A DNA stretch of 64,000 nt from Candidatus Chloroploca sp. Khr17. Lineage in GTDB: Bacteria; Chloroflexota; Chloroflexia; Chloroflexales; Chloroflexaceae. Position numbers and translations under genes: made by a program. Below the pieces are notes generated by a model that worked only from the letters and a program-made list of their open reading frames with translations, had not been told where the DNA came from and made no database searches. Positions 33,604 to 42,602 of this stretch are shown one piece after another. The DNA lies in contig NZ_RYFF01000008.1 in the NCBI RefSeq assembly GCF_004138165.1, positions 1-64,000 of the forward strand. The letters run 5' to 3'. The first letter of the stretch is position 1; each line of letters begins with the position of its first letter.

Positions 33604-34928
33604 TGCATTTTCTTCTTCGTATGCTTTTGTTGAGCATCCTGCTGGTGAGTGCCGCACCAGCGTATGCGCGTGCAACCGAGACCATCCGGGTCGAAGCCAG
33701 TACGGCAACACCCGCTTTTCCCACGTCAATCAGCTTTGAGGTCACGGCCGAGTCATCAGCGGCACCGCTGGTAGCGGCCCAACTCTTGTATGGCCCCGCG
33801 CGAAGCAATGGGCTCACCCTGGTCGAATTGCCCGTCACACCCGGCCAGCGCGTGACCCTGCAACATCGCCTCGATACCGAGGTCGCCTACTTCCCGCCCG
33901 GTACCGAAATGAGCTACCGCTGGGTGCTGCGTGATGCCGACGGCAATGAGATGACGAGCCCGGTCGAGACGTTTCTCTATCACGACGAACGCTTTCCATG
34001 GTCTGAACGCAGCGAGCGCAATGTGATTGTCTACTGGTACGAAGGCGGCGCAGCCTTTGGTGAGGAATTGATCACGGTCGCGACCCAGACGCTTGATCAG
34101 CTTGAGCAAGAGATCGGGGCGCAACTCGACCAGCCCGTTCGCATCTATGTCTATGCCTCAAATAGCGATATGCGTTCAGCGCTCCAGCGCAACTCGGTCG
34201 AGTGGGTTGGCGGGGCCGCCTGGACAGACCTGGGGGTGATTGTCGGGGGCATTATGCCGGGCGATACCGCCGAAGTCGAGCGCATTCTTCCCCACGAACT
34301 GTCGCATCAAGTGCTGGCGCAGGCGACCCGTAATCCGTATGGCGGGGTTCCCGTCTGGTTCGATGAAGGACTCGCCGTCCACAATCAGATCCAGCGCGAC
34401 CTCGGCTGGGAGGAACTCGTTGAGGAGGCGGCCATCGAGGGTCGCCTGATCCCGTTGAGCTCGCTGGCTGCGAGTTTTCCAGCTGACCCGGCGCAGGCAA
34501 CGCTGTCGTATGCCCAGAGCCGTGACATGGTCGAGTACATGCTCGATGTCCATGGCCCCGAGGCAATGCGCACCCTGGTTGCCGCCTTTGCCACCGCAAC
34601 GCCGATTGAGGACGCGTTGACCCAGGTGATCGGCATGACGGTTGATGAAGTCGACGCCGCATGGCGGACAACCCTGCCCACCCAGGTACGCGAGGTGCCG
34701 ATGGTTCCCGGCCCGCAGACGGCCCCACCAAGTCGGTTTGACCAGGCTGCGTCGGTGCCCCAAGCCAGCCAAACAGACGGGCTATCGTGGTTTGAACAGA
34801 TCCAGCAACAGGCACCGTGGGCTTTGCTGATTGGTCTGACCTTCCTCATCATTATCGGCTTAACCATTGGCGGCGTTGTCGTCGTTATTGTCCTGCGTCT
34901 TGCAGGTGTTGATAAACGAACATCGTGA
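33603..34928 (+). CDS. membrane-anchored peptidase MA-like (gluzincin) protein
   Basis: A 441-residue exported protein. A signal peptide (about 1-21) precedes a beta-rich N-terminal domain (about 22-140). The peptidase region has LPHELSHQ near 228-235, giving the HExxH zinc site, and WFDEGLAVHNQ about 24 residues later, where the third ligand Glu is expected. Near the C-terminus a helix (PWALLIGLTFLIIIGLTIGG) anchors it to the membrane, so the catalytic domain faces outside. This matches peptidase MA family (PF13485). The ATG overlaps the prfB stop (TAATG), so it is translationally coupled. The substrate is unknown. Confidence 0.8.
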   Translation: MHFLLRMLLLSILLVSAAPAYARATETIRVEASTATPAFPTSISFEVTAESSAAPLVAAQLLYGPARSNGLTLVELPVTPGQRVTLQHRLDTEVAYFPPGTEMSYRWVLRDADGNEMTSPVETFLYHDERFPWSERSERNVIVYWYEGGAAFGEELITVATQTLDQLEQEIGAQLDQPVRIYVYASNSDMRSALQRNSVEWVGGAAWTDLGVIVGGIMPGDTAEVERILPHELSHQVLAQATRNPYGGVPVWFDEGLAVHNQIQRDLGWEELVEEAAIEGRLIPLSSLAASFPADPAQATLSYAQSRDMVEYMLDVHGPEAMRTLVAAFATATPIEDALTQVIGMTVDEVDAAWRTTLPTQVREVPMVPGPQTAPPSRFDQAASVPQASQTDGLSWFEQIQQQAPWALLIGLTFLIIIGLTIGGVVVVIVLRLAGVDKRTS

Positions 34929-34949
34929 CGCTCAACGAGGAGCACCCAT

Positions 34950-35465
34950 ATGGAGACGAAATTCACCCCATGGCGCATGAACTACATCAAACGCGACCCG
35001 GCCATCAGCGAGGATGGCTGTGTCTTTTGCGCCATCGCCGATGCGCCGCCCGATCACGATCCTGAGCATCTGATCCTCTATCGGGGCAGGCAATGTTTTA
35101 TTGTGCTCAATCTCTATCCCTACAATACGGCGCATATGATGGTCATTCCGTACCTGCATACCGCCGATCTCGCTGGGCTTGATGCGGCCACGGCCCAGGA
35201 GCTCTTTGATCTGACGCGCTGGTGCGTCACCATCCTTCAGGCCGAATATCAACCACACGGCTTCAATCTAGGGATGAACCTGGGGCGCATTGCGGGGGCG
35301 GGCATTGCCGAGCATCTGCATATGCACATCGTACCGCGCTGGAATGGTGACACCAACTTTATGCCCATCGTCGGCACAACCAAACTCATCCCCGAAGAAC
35401 TGAACGCAACCTACGCCCGACTCCGCCCGCATTTCACGGACAAAAGATTTTCCGCGAACTTCTGA
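34950..35465 (+). CDS. HIT-family hydrolase/transferase (AP4A phosphorylase-like)
   Basis: A 171-residue protein with HLHMHIVPRW, the catalytic HxHxHxx motif, near 124-133, and a zinc-type CVFC near 26-29. LYRGRQCFIVLNLYPYNTAHMMVIP is the usual strand pair before it. HIT proteins of this group act on dinucleoside polyphosphates or nucleotidyl conjugates. The start at 34950 has ACGAGGAGC upstream. It lies 21 bp after the peptidase gene and ends at a hairpin, so it closes this operon. Confidence 0.88.
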   Translation: METKFTPWRMNYIKRDPAISEDGCVFCAIADAPPDHDPEHLILYRGRQCFIVLNLYPYNTAHMMVIPYLHTADLAGLDAATAQELFDLTRWCVTILQAEYQPHGFNLGMNLGRIAGAGIAEHLHMHIVPRWNGDTNFMPIVGTTKLIPEELNATYARLRPHFTDKRFSANF

Positions 35466-35471
35466 TCACGG

Positions 35472-35509
35472 ATACTCCGCGTGACGGCTTGGGGCGTCAC
35501 GCGGAGTAT
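35472..35509. terminator. bidirectional hairpin between convergent genes
   Basis: The 15-bp arms (ATACTCCGCGTGACG and complement) have an 8-base loop GCTTGGGG. It lies between the HIT gene (+) and a receiver-domain gene (-). Confidence 0.6.
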
Positions 35510-35556
35510 TGCGAGCAGAGCCATTACCTTCGGAGGGCAATGCAAGCAAAGCGTTG

Positions 35557-35934
35557 CTAGTCCTGATCTAGCGTCACGTTGATCATATCAACAAGGCGAT
35601 CAACCTCAAAAGGCTTCTGCATAATCACGGCGCCCTCGGCCTCAAGCGCGGCAAACCAGGGCTTACGGTTGAGCGCCGTCATGATCATAATCGGAATGCC
35701 CTGATCTTGCAGGCGCTCTTTCAGGTGATAAAACACCTCAACGCCATCCATATTCGGCATCATAATGTCACTAATCACCAGACTCGGCGTCAGATTCTCC
35801 AACATACGCAGCCCTTCCTGCCCATCGGGGGCCAGGATCACCTCGTAGCCAGCGTTACGCAACGCATATTCAAGGATAGTCTGGAGAGTCAGATCATCAT
35901 CAATGATAAAAATAAGTCCTCGAGATTGGATCAT
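35557..35934 (-). CDS. single-domain response regulator
   Basis: About 125 residues consisting only of a CheY-like receiver: IFIIDDDLTLQ (acidic pocket), LVISDIMMPNMDG with the phospho-acceptor Asp near 54, MIMTALNRKPW (Thr switch) and MQKPFEVDRLV (conserved Lys). No output domain follows, so it signals by protein contact. I chose the ATG at 35934, with GAGG 8 bases upstream; an ATG two codons earlier and a TTG at 35952 are alternatives. No kinase is adjacent. Confidence 0.88.
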   Translation of the reverse strand: MIQSRGLIFIIDDDLTLQTILEYALRNAGYEVILAPDGQEGLRMLENLTPSLVISDIMMPNMDGVEVFYHLKERLQDQGIPIMIMTALNRKPWFAALEAEGAVIMQKPFEVDRLVDMINVTLDQD

Positions 35935-36011
35935 ATGCATCGCCTCGTGCAAGGAGAAAACCGCACTGAACGGCTGAGAAGGTAGGTACGCTGTCGGCTA
36001 AATTGGTGGTT

Positions 36012-36020
36012 ATTATACCA
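36012..36020 (-). promoter_or_regulatory. extended -10 promoter of the receiver gene
   Basis: On the minus strand this reads TGGTATAAT. It overlaps the left end of the hairpin at 36015-36052. Confidence 0.5.
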
Positions 36021-36052
36021 GAGGATGCAACGTGCGTTGCATCCTCTGGTAT
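36015..36052. repeat. 18-bp-arm hairpin between divergent genes
   Basis: The arms ATACCAGAGGATGCAACG and complement have a 2-base loop. It lies upstream of both the receiver gene (-) and thioesterase gene (+); a regulator-binding palindrome or structured leader is more likely than a terminator. Confidence 0.65.
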
Positions 36053-36131
36053 GAGGTGGGGGCAAGGGCGACAGCCCTCACGTGAAGAGTATGGTACCAT
36101 ACCAAAAAAGAACCCTATGGAGGAGCGCCTC

Positions 36132-36563
36132 ATGCCAGTCGTACCAGGTTCGTTGCATTCGTTTCCGTATATTCACTGGGAAGAAGTCCACTTTCGGGAT
36201 CTTGATGCCCTGGGCCATGTCAATAATGTTGTCTATGCCGCGTGGCTCGAGTCGGCTCGGATCCAGTATTATCTCGATCTGATGGGGATCAAGTTGGAAG
36301 AGATGGGCTTGATTCTGGCCGAAATGACCATCAAGTATCTGGCCCCGGCTTATTTTGGTGAACGCCTCGCCGTTGGTGTGCGGGTGAGTTCGATTGGAAC
36401 CAAGAGCTTTGTGCTCGAATATGTGATTGCCCGTGAAGGCGACGAAACCATTATTGCCACCAGCACAACCGTGCAGGTTGCCTACGACTACAAAACCGGT
36501 GCGACAGTTCCCGTCTCTGAGACCTTTCGCCGTCGCGTGGCGGAACGCCAGCAAACGGCATAA
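36132..36563 (+). CDS. acyl-CoA thioesterase (4HBT, YbgC/FadM type)
   Basis: A hotdog-fold protein of 143 residues. FRDLDALGHVNNVVYAAWLE carries the catalytic Asp and the GHVNN signature of this group, followed by hydrophobic hotdog strands (LAVGVRVSSIGTKSFVLEY). It hydrolyses acyl-CoA esters of unknown chain type. I chose the ATG at 36132, with GGAGGAG at 36118-36124; an ATG at 36117 has no such site. The end of the gene forms the left arm of a long hairpin. Confidence 0.85.
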   Translation: MPVVPGSLHSFPYIHWEEVHFRDLDALGHVNNVVYAAWLESARIQYYLDLMGIKLEEMGLILAEMTIKYLAPAYFGERLAVGVRVSSIGTKSFVLEYVIAREGDETIIATSTTVQVAYDYKTGATVPVSETFRRRVAERQQTA

Positions 36564-36616
36564 GACGCATACAGGCCAGCAAAACTCGCCTGTATGCGTC
36601 TTATGCCGTTTGCTGG
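36548..36616. terminator. 28-bp-arm hairpin spanning the thioesterase stop codon
   Basis: The left arm 36548-36575 includes the last five codons and the stop of the thioesterase gene; the right arm 36589-36616 is its exact inverted copy; the loop is 13 bases. It lies between convergent genes. No T-run follows, though length alone would make a very stable structure. Confidence 0.6.
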
Positions 36617-36645
36617 TATGCTGGAGTGCCGGCTTGAGCCGGTAG

Positions 36646-38028
36646 TTACTGCACGGCGACGACAAAACTCGCTTCACCGAAGGGTTTGTCTTGTAACCGA
36701 ATGCGCAACGACATCGCACTGCTACTGAGCGGGCGCTTGGCGACGGCAATGCCGCGTTCCTGGGCTCCCGGGGCAACCTGGATCATGCGTGGGCGTGAGG
36801 CTGTCTCGTCGAGCAGATATTCGTTGCCCAGACTGTCACTGATATGGATGTTATCACTGTCGAGCGGGAATTCGATCAGCCGATCCGAATTGTTCTGCAC
36901 ATTCCAGGTGAGCGTGATCTGCCCATCACACGTCGAGACCTGTTCAAGCGCAATGATAACTTCCGGTGGATTAGAAGCTGCACTGCCCCCCTCGGCCACA
37001 CTGATCCAACTCCGCGTTGCCGGGTCATAACTCTTGCCCACCAGTTGAGCATTCGACCAGAGGCAGCCATCAAGGTCAGTGGCTTGCATCAAGAGGGCAT
37101 CACCCGTTGGCACACCAGTCACGGCCACAATCAAGACGGGCGGATCATCAGCGAGCGGCACCGGACGCACCGGTCGCAAGACGAGCGCGAGCGCAAGGAG
37201 AACGGCGAGCACCGCCATTGCGGCCGCAATGCGCCCGGTCGTTGTGCCAAGGGCCTGCCTGACCTGGACAACCAGACTCGTTGACGGCACGGGCGGCCCC
37301 GCAGGGGCAGGCGCATCAATGAGCGCAGGGGCTGCTGCAGCCTCCGTGCTCGGCTCGGCCAAAACAAGCCCCTCTGCCGGAAGTTCATCAGGGTCAAGCA
37401 TCGCCTCGGTACTCGGCACGAGCCCGCGCAGCACCGTATTGATCTCGTGCCAGGGCGTACAGTGGAGCAACGAGGGAATCGCCAGCATCTCTTCTTCCGT
37501 CAACTCAATCTCAGAAGAGCGTTCGGTGATCAGGTAGGCCGGCAATTCATCCATGCCCTTGAGCTCAACCTTCCAGTCAAGCTCGATCTCCGAGCCTTCC
37601 TGGATGGCAGGGGCAATCACGACCGCCCGCTTACAGGTACGAAAATCGATCCCATTGGCCTTCTGGCCCGAGAGAAATTCGCGCCGATGTTCATTGAGGA
37701 AATTGGTCAGGGCATGAAAATAGGAGATCACCTGATTATAGGGATTTTTGCGCCCTGCATTGAGTCGTTTGCGTTCGCCATTGCGCCCCTCGACAAACCA
37801 GGGGCCATTCACACTCCCAATGACGCGGCCATCGCACTGCTTCAATTCAAGAATAAAGATCGCATCGTGCTTGATAATCACCAGGTCAATTGTGCGCCCG
37901 CCCACACTGAAATTGGACAGAATCAGATAGAGGCCCTCCATCTGATGGAGCGCATTGGCGAGCGCCATGATGACGCGACGTTCATTGGGATGTTCGGGCT
38001 TTTCGCCGATCCAGACCTGGACTGCCAT
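36646..38028 (-). CDS. NERD-domain membrane protein
   Basis: A 460-residue protein. Residues about 10-130 form a nuclease-related domain: NERRVIMALANAL, YLILSNFSVGGRTIDLVII, AIFILELKQCDGRVIGS, with the Asp/Glu/Lys arrangement of the restriction-nuclease fold. A Pro/Ala-rich linker leads to one transmembrane helix (IAAAMAVLAVLLALALVL, about 265-282) and an outer beta-sandwich-like domain. NERD proteins are suspected DNA-processing factors but not established. I chose the ATG at 38028 (MAVQVW). It starts 13 bp downstream of uvrB and is likely in the same operon. Confidence 0.8.
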   Translation of the reverse strand: MAVQVWIGEKPEHPNERRVIMALANALHQMEGLYLILSNFSVGGRTIDLVIIKHDAIFILELKQCDGRVIGSVNGPWFVEGRNGERKRLNAGRKNPYNQVISYFHALTNFLNEHRREFLSGQKANGIDFRTCKRAVVIAPAIQEGSEIELDWKVELKGMDELPAYLITERSSEIELTEEEMLAIPSLLHCTPWHEINTVLRGLVPSTEAMLDPDELPAEGLVLAEPSTEAAAAPALIDAPAPAGPPVPSTSLVVQVRQALGTTTGRIAAAMAVLAVLLALALVLRPVRPVPLADDPPVLIVAVTGVPTGDALLMQATDLDGCLWSNAQLVGKSYDPATRSWISVAEGGSAASNPPEVIIALEQVSTCDGQITLTWNVQNNSDRLIEFPLDSDNIHISDSLGNEYLLDETASRPRMIQVAPGAQERGIAVAKRPLSSSAMSLRIRLQDKPFGEASFVVAVQ

Positions 38029-38041
38029 TGGGTGCCTGAGA

Positions 38042-40057
38042 CTACCTTTCTTCCTCTTGCAACGCCAGAGTTTTGCGCAATTCAACAATCTGATCGCGGA
38101 GGGCGGCTGCCTGCTCGAATTGCAGATCGCGGGCCGCCTGTTTCATCTGTTTTTCGAGATCTTTGATCAGTTTATGCAACTCTTCACGCGACACCCCGGG
38201 GCCAGGAGGAGCGGCTGCGGGGGTCTGACCAGTGACGCTATACGCATCACGTTCTTCGGCCATCCGTTTGATGCGATCCGTGAGGTCGCGCACCCCTTTG
38301 CTAATGCCAACCGGGGTAATGTTATGACGGAGATTATGGGCCATCTGGATGTCACGCCGCCGCTGCGTCTCTTTGATGGCAACATCCATCGAGGACGTGA
38401 TCGTATCGCCATACATAATCACGGTTCCCTCGATATGGCGTGCGGCGCGCCCGATCGTCTGGATCAATGATGTCTCCGAGCGCAAAAAGCCCTCTTTGTC
38501 GGCATCAAGAATGCAGACGAGACTCACCTCGGGCAGATCAAGCCCTTCACGCAGCAGGTTAATGCCAACAACGACATCATAGACCCCGAGGCGCAGATCG
38601 CGGAGGATCTCGACCCGCTCGATCGTATCAATATCGGCGTGCAGGTACATCGTACGCACACTCATCTCTTTGAGATAATCGGCGAGATCCTCAGCCATCC
38701 GCTTGGTCAGCGTCGTGACCAACGCACGTTGCCCTGCCTTCACCCGTTGACGAACTTCGGCGATCAGATCGTCCACCTGGCCCTTGGTCGGGCGCACCTG
38801 CACAACCGGATCAATCAGGCCAGTGGGACGAATAATCTGCTCGACAATCTGCTCGCTCTGCGTCCGCTCAACCGGGCCAGGCGTCGCCGAGACATAGACG
38901 ACCTGGTAGATATGCTGGCTAAACTCATCAAACTGCAGCGGGCGATTATCGAGTGCCGAGGGCAAACGAAAACCATAATCAACCAGCGTCTGCTTGCGAT
39001 GGCGGTCGCCGAGGAACATCCCGCGTACCTGCGGCAGCGTAATATGGCTCTCGTCGACAAAGAGCAAGAAATCGTCAGGAAAATAGTCGAGCAACGTCCA
39101 CGGCGTCTGCCCGGCGGCGCGCCCATCGAGGTGCCGCGAATAGTTCTCGATCCCCGAACAATAGCCAACCTCCGAGAGCATCTCGAGGTCATACATCGTA
39201 CGCTGCTTGAGGCGCGCAGCTTCAAGATTTTTGCCTTCGGCCTCAAGTTCGCGCAGGCGCTCACCGAGTTCATCCTGAATATTGCTCACCGCAACCGCGA
39301 GCTTCTCCTTCGTCGCGACAAAGTGTTTCGCCGGGTAGATCTCGGCGGACGTACGCAGCAAGATCACTTCACCCGTCAACGGATCAAACTCGGTCATGCG
39401 CTCGATCTCATCGCCCCAAAACTCCACCCGCAGGGCGGTTTCGGCATTGGCGGGCAAAACATCGAGCGTATCGCCCCGCACGCGAAAAGTACCGCGATGA
39501 AAATCGAGATCGTTGCGCTCGAACTGCAGATCGATCAACTGTCGCAGCAACTTGTCACGATTACGAATCTCGCCCTGGCGCAGACTCACCATAACCTGAC
39601 CATAATCGTGGGGCGAACCAAGGCCATAGATCGCCGAGACCGAAGCGACAATCAGCACATCGCGCCGCGTAAAGAGCGCCTGCGTTGCCGCGTGCCGCAG
39701 ACGATCGATCTCTTCATTAATGCTCGCCTCTTTCTCAATGTAGAGATCTTTCGAAGGCACATAGGCTTCAGGCGTATACTCATCGTAGTACGAAATAAAC
39801 ATCTCGACAGCGGCATCGGGCAAGAAATCGCGAAACTCGGCCCAGAGTTGCGAGACCAGCGTCTTATTATGGGCAAGCACCAGGGCAGGGCGCTGCATCT
39901 GGGCAAAGACATGTGACATCACAAACGTCTTACCCGAACCAGTCACCCCCAGCAAGGTCTGCTGACGATAATTCTTCTCAATGCCCTCAACCAGTTTTGC
40001 GATCGCCTGGGGTTGATCGCCGGTTGGCTGATAAGGAGCCTCTACCCGAAATGACAT
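38042..40057 (-). CDS. uvrB: excinuclease ABC subunit B
   Basis: The 671-residue DNA-repair helicase that verifies damage with UvrA and recruits UvrC. Walker A GVTGSGKT, the beta-hairpin region ([20 protein letters not shown]), [10 protein letters not shown] (Walker B), [14 protein letters not shown] and the C-terminal UVR coiled coil ([20 protein letters not shown]) are all present. I chose the ATG at 40057 (MSFRVE), the usual UvrB start; the frame upstream is not conserved. On the minus strand, TATAAT at 40095-40100 is a likely -10. It is divergent from the kinase gene. Confidence 0.97.
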   Translation of the reverse strand: MSFRVEAPYQPTGDQPQAIAKLVEGIEKNYRQQTLLGVTGSGKTFVMSHVFAQMQRPALVLAHNKTLVSQLWAEFRDFLPDAAVEMFISYYDEYTPEAYVPSKDLYIEKEASINEEIDRLRHAATQALFTRRDVLIVASVSAIYGLGSPHDYGQVMVSLRQGEIRNRDKLLRQLIDLQFERNDLDFHRGTFRVRGDTLDVLPANAETALRVEFWGDEIERMTEFDPLTGEVILLRTSAEIYPAKHFVATKEKLAVAVSNIQDELGERLRELEAEGKNLEAARLKQRTMYDLEMLSEVGYCSGIENYSRHLDGRAAGQTPWTLLDYFPDDFLLFVDESHITLPQVRGMFLGDRHRKQTLVDYGFRLPSALDNRPLQFDEFSQHIYQVVYVSATPGPVERTQSEQIVEQIIRPTGLIDPVVQVRPTKGQVDDLIAEVRQRVKAGQRALVTTLTKRMAEDLADYLKEMSVRTMYLHADIDTIERVEILRDLRLGVYDVVVGINLLREGLDLPEVSLVCILDADKEGFLRSETSLIQTIGRAARHIEGTVIMYGDTITSSMDVAIKETQRRRDIQMAHNLRHNITPVGISKGVRDLTDRIKRMAEERDAYSVTGQTPAAAPPGPGVSREELHKLIKDLEKQMKQAARDLQFEQAAALRDQIVELRKTLALQEEER

Positions 40058-40140
40058 CGTTGATCCTAGCCTTGTCGCTCGCGTCCGTCTCTTTATTATA
40101 CCTAGTCGTGTCCAGTTGTGCCACAAGTCCTGCGAACAGA

Positions 40141-40149
40141 TGGTATACT
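40141..40149 (+). promoter_or_regulatory. extended -10 promoter of the Ser/Thr kinase gene
   Basis: TGGTATACT fits TGnTATAmT. A start near 40156 would give a leader of about 84 bases. Confidence 0.4.
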
Positions 40150-40239
40150 GTTGTTTGCGGCCTATCCACCATTTGTTGCCCATGGTAGCGCGATTGTCGA
40201 ACCTGCTCCAGCGCGAGCACCTGAAGCAAACGAGTCAGC

Positions 40240-41829
40240 ATGACCCAGCCGCAGGAGATCCTGTGCCCAAGTTGCCGTAAACCTGGCCGCCGTCAGGCGC
40301 GTTTTTGCCAGTATTGCGGCCATGATATGATCCTCAATAATGCTGGTCCGCACTACTATCTTACCAAAGTGATTAAGGCGGGTGGTCAGGGCGCAGTCTA
40401 CGAGGGCGTTGATGGCGATGGCAAGATCTATGCCATCAAAGAGATGCTCGATAGCTTTACCGAGCAAAAAGAGCGGGATGAAGCGATCAAGCGTTTCAAT
40501 GCCGAGGCGGAACTGCTCGAACAACTCACCCATCCGCGGATTCCTCGGGTCTATAGTCACTTTAAGGATGAAGGCCGCCATTACCTCGTGATGGATTATA
40601 TTCGGGGCGAAGACCTCGAAGATATTGTTGAACGAGAAGGCAAAATCGCTGAGCCTCGCGTCCTTGATTGGGCCACGCAGATCTGTGATGTGCTCAGTTA
40701 TCTTCACAGTCAAGGGCTGATCTATCGCGATATGAAGCCCTCAAATGTGATGCTAGACCATCAAAATGGGGGCATCAAGCTGATTGACTTTGGCATTGCC
40801 CGCGTGCTGCAAGTCGGTCAGCGTGGTACGCAGATCGGGACACCAGGCTATGCCCCACCTGAACAATACCAGGGGTTGGCGACGATTGAATCGGATGTTT
40901 ATGCGCTGGGGGCCACGCTGCACCATGTGCTGACCGGGCGTGATCCGCAGGCCCATCCTCCTTTTTCTTTCCCGCCAGCACGCACCGTCGAGCCAACAAT
41001 TTCACCACAGGTCTCGGGTGCCCTCGAACAGGCCTTGCAGATGCGCCCGACGGCTCGCTTTGCCTCGATTGCGGCCTTTGGGGCTGCCCTCGGCGTGCTG
41101 CCTGCTTCACGGCCACTTGGCGTTCCCGTTGCGACTCAGCCCGCACCTACGCCACCGGCGCAGCCCGCACCTACGCCACCGGCGCAGCCTGCTACACCAG
41201 CACCTACGCCAACGCCACCACCACCGGTGCCAACACAGCCCACCCCGGCCCCAGTGCCAACACAGCCCACCCCGGCCCCGGCGCAGCCCGCGCCTGCTTC
41301 AGTCATTCAAACGGCCGGAGCGACGCAACCTACGCCCCAGGCATCCGTTACGCCCTCATCACCACCAGCAACCCCGGCCATGCCCACCCCGCCACCACCG
41401 CCAGCACCGACCTCACCGCCTGTGCAACCAAAGCGGCGCGGATGCGCTGGATGCATCGGCCCACTGGTCATTGCGCTCCTCTTGATTGCCGGGTTGGTCG
41501 CAGTTGATTTTTTCTTCATCGGCTTTCTACCCCGTACCCTAGGCTTTGAAAGCCCGACCGCCCCGATTGCCACGCCACAAACCCTCGTGCAGATCCCGTT
41601 CAGCGCTGAAGTGAGCATCGTCGTCCCCGACGGAACAGACCAGAACGGGCTGCAAACCGCGTTTGCGACCGCCTTTCTGGAACAGGCTCGCCAAGCATAC
41701 GGCCCCACCGCCCAGCTTGACGTCACCCAGCCCTTGATCTACGCCGAAGGGCCAGAGGAGGCGGGCCGCGAAGACCGCGGCCCGATCTATCGGGCGGTCA
41801 TCGAAGGTTTTCTGCTTGTGCCCCAGTAG
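40240..41829 (+). CDS. transmembrane Ser/Thr protein kinase with zinc ribbon
   Basis: A 529-residue protein. Residues 9-27 form a zinc ribbon (CPSC...CQYC). The kinase domain (about 38-290) has KAGGQGAVYEG, AIKEM (Lys), IYRDMKPSNVM (HRD variant YRD), DFGIARV and GTPGYAPPE, so it should be active. A Pro/Ala/Thr-rich linker with APTPPAQP repeats (about 300-400) leads to a transmembrane helix (GPLVIALLLIAGLVAVDFFF, about 407-426) and an outer domain of about 100 residues. This is the plan of bacterial sensor kinases. Substrates and signal are unknown. Confidence 0.92.
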   Translation: MTQPQEILCPSCRKPGRRQARFCQYCGHDMILNNAGPHYYLTKVIKAGGQGAVYEGVDGDGKIYAIKEMLDSFTEQKERDEAIKRFNAEAELLEQLTHPRIPRVYSHFKDEGRHYLVMDYIRGEDLEDIVEREGKIAEPRVLDWATQICDVLSYLHSQGLIYRDMKPSNVMLDHQNGGIKLIDFGIARVLQVGQRGTQIGTPGYAPPEQYQGLATIESDVYALGATLHHVLTGRDPQAHPPFSFPPARTVEPTISPQVSGALEQALQMRPTARFASIAAFGAALGVLPASRPLGVPVATQPAPTPPAQPAPTPPAQPATPAPTPTPPPPVPTQPTPAPVPTQPTPAPAQPAPASVIQTAGATQPTPQASVTPSSPPATPAMPTPPPPPAPTSPPVQPKRRGCAGCIGPLVIALLLIAGLVAVDFFFIGFLPRTLGFESPTAPIATPQTLVQIPFSAEVSIVVPDGTDQNGLQTAFATAFLEQARQAYGPTAQLDVTQPLIYAEGPEEAGREDRGPIYRAVIEGFLLVPQ

Positions 41830-41961
41830 TGTGCAGTAGCTTACAGTCGGCATAACACATCTGGCATACACTGAAGTCATATGTGATCGAGCTTTGCGTG
41901 AGCAGCCTTTTGAGGCACAAGTCTCACCTCGATCAGCCTGTGTAGAAGCCAGGATATTGCT

Positions 41962-42207
41962 ATGGTGCCATTGTATGTCTATGTCTCGGCGGATTGCCCT
42001 GTCTGTACGCGCGCGCTGCAACTGGTGGCCGATCTGCGTGCGCACCAGCCTGAGTATCCCATTGAAGTGATTGATCTGGCGCAACCAGGCACAACAAAAC
42101 CAGCTATGGTCTTTGGTACGCCAACCTACGTGTTTAAGGGCCGGATTCTTTCGCTGGGCAATCCAACGCTAGAGGCTTTGTTAAACCTGTTCAGGGATGA
42201 AGGCTGA
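41962..42207 (+). CDS. small thioredoxin-fold protein (CPVC)
   Basis: An 81-residue protein: PLYVYVSADCPVCTRALQLV holds the CxxC redox site near 12-15, and FGTPTYVFKGRIL is the cis-Pro strand. It resembles minimal thioredoxin/glutaredoxin-like proteins with a reducing role in the cytoplasm. It is convergent with another small CxxC protein, the genes ending 12 bp apart. The ATG at 41962 has AGGATATTG upstream. Confidence 0.78.
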   Translation: MVPLYVYVSADCPVCTRALQLVADLRAHQPEYPIEVIDLAQPGTTKPAMVFGTPTYVFKGRILSLGNPTLEALLNLFRDEG

Positions 42208-42219
42208 ATAAGGCTGCCA

Positions 42220-42468
42220 TTAGGCGATGCCAAGTTTCCGTGCCAGTTCGGCATTGCTTGGTTCAACGAGGATGCTGCCATCAGCAAAAACGATCGTAGG
42301 AATGCTGCGCATCCCGCGATTGAGTCGTTCAACCTCGACAACCGCATCGGGATGGTGGTCGATATCAACCCAGGTGTAGAGGACGCCTCGTTCGTCCATA
42401 AACTTCTTGGCCCGACGGCAATCGCCACACCAGAACGCACCATAAATTGTAATATCACCTGGCTGCAT
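42220..42468 (-). CDS. glutaredoxin-like protein (mycoredoxin type, CGDC)
   Basis: An 82-residue glutaredoxin fold: ITIYGAFWCGDCRRAKKF contains the CxxC site, then YTWVDIDHHPDAVVEVERLN, RSIPTIVFADGSILVEPSN with the cis-Pro and the C-terminal helix. The CxxC and TIVFADG pattern are closest to mycoredoxin/NrdH-like proteins, which reduce mixed disulfides. I chose the ATG at 42468 (MQPGDI). It is divergent from the flavoprotein gene at 42603. Confidence 0.88.
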   Translation of the reverse strand: MQPGDITIYGAFWCGDCRRAKKFMDERGVLYTWVDIDHHPDAVVEVERLNRGMRSIPTIVFADGSILVEPSNAELARKLGIA

Positions 42469-42602
42469 ATGATCCGATCCTTGCCTTGTTTGCTCGCTAT
42501 GAACGGATAGTCTACGGTCAGGGGCTGAACGTCTGATCCTCCCGACCGGCACTACTGGCGTTCTAGTTTACCATAAGATAGCTTTGTAGAAAGAGTGACG
42601 TT

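Noticed and set aside
38639-39916. Long plus-strand reading frame (425 codons)
   Set aside because: It is antisense to uvrB, whose motifs are unmistakable.
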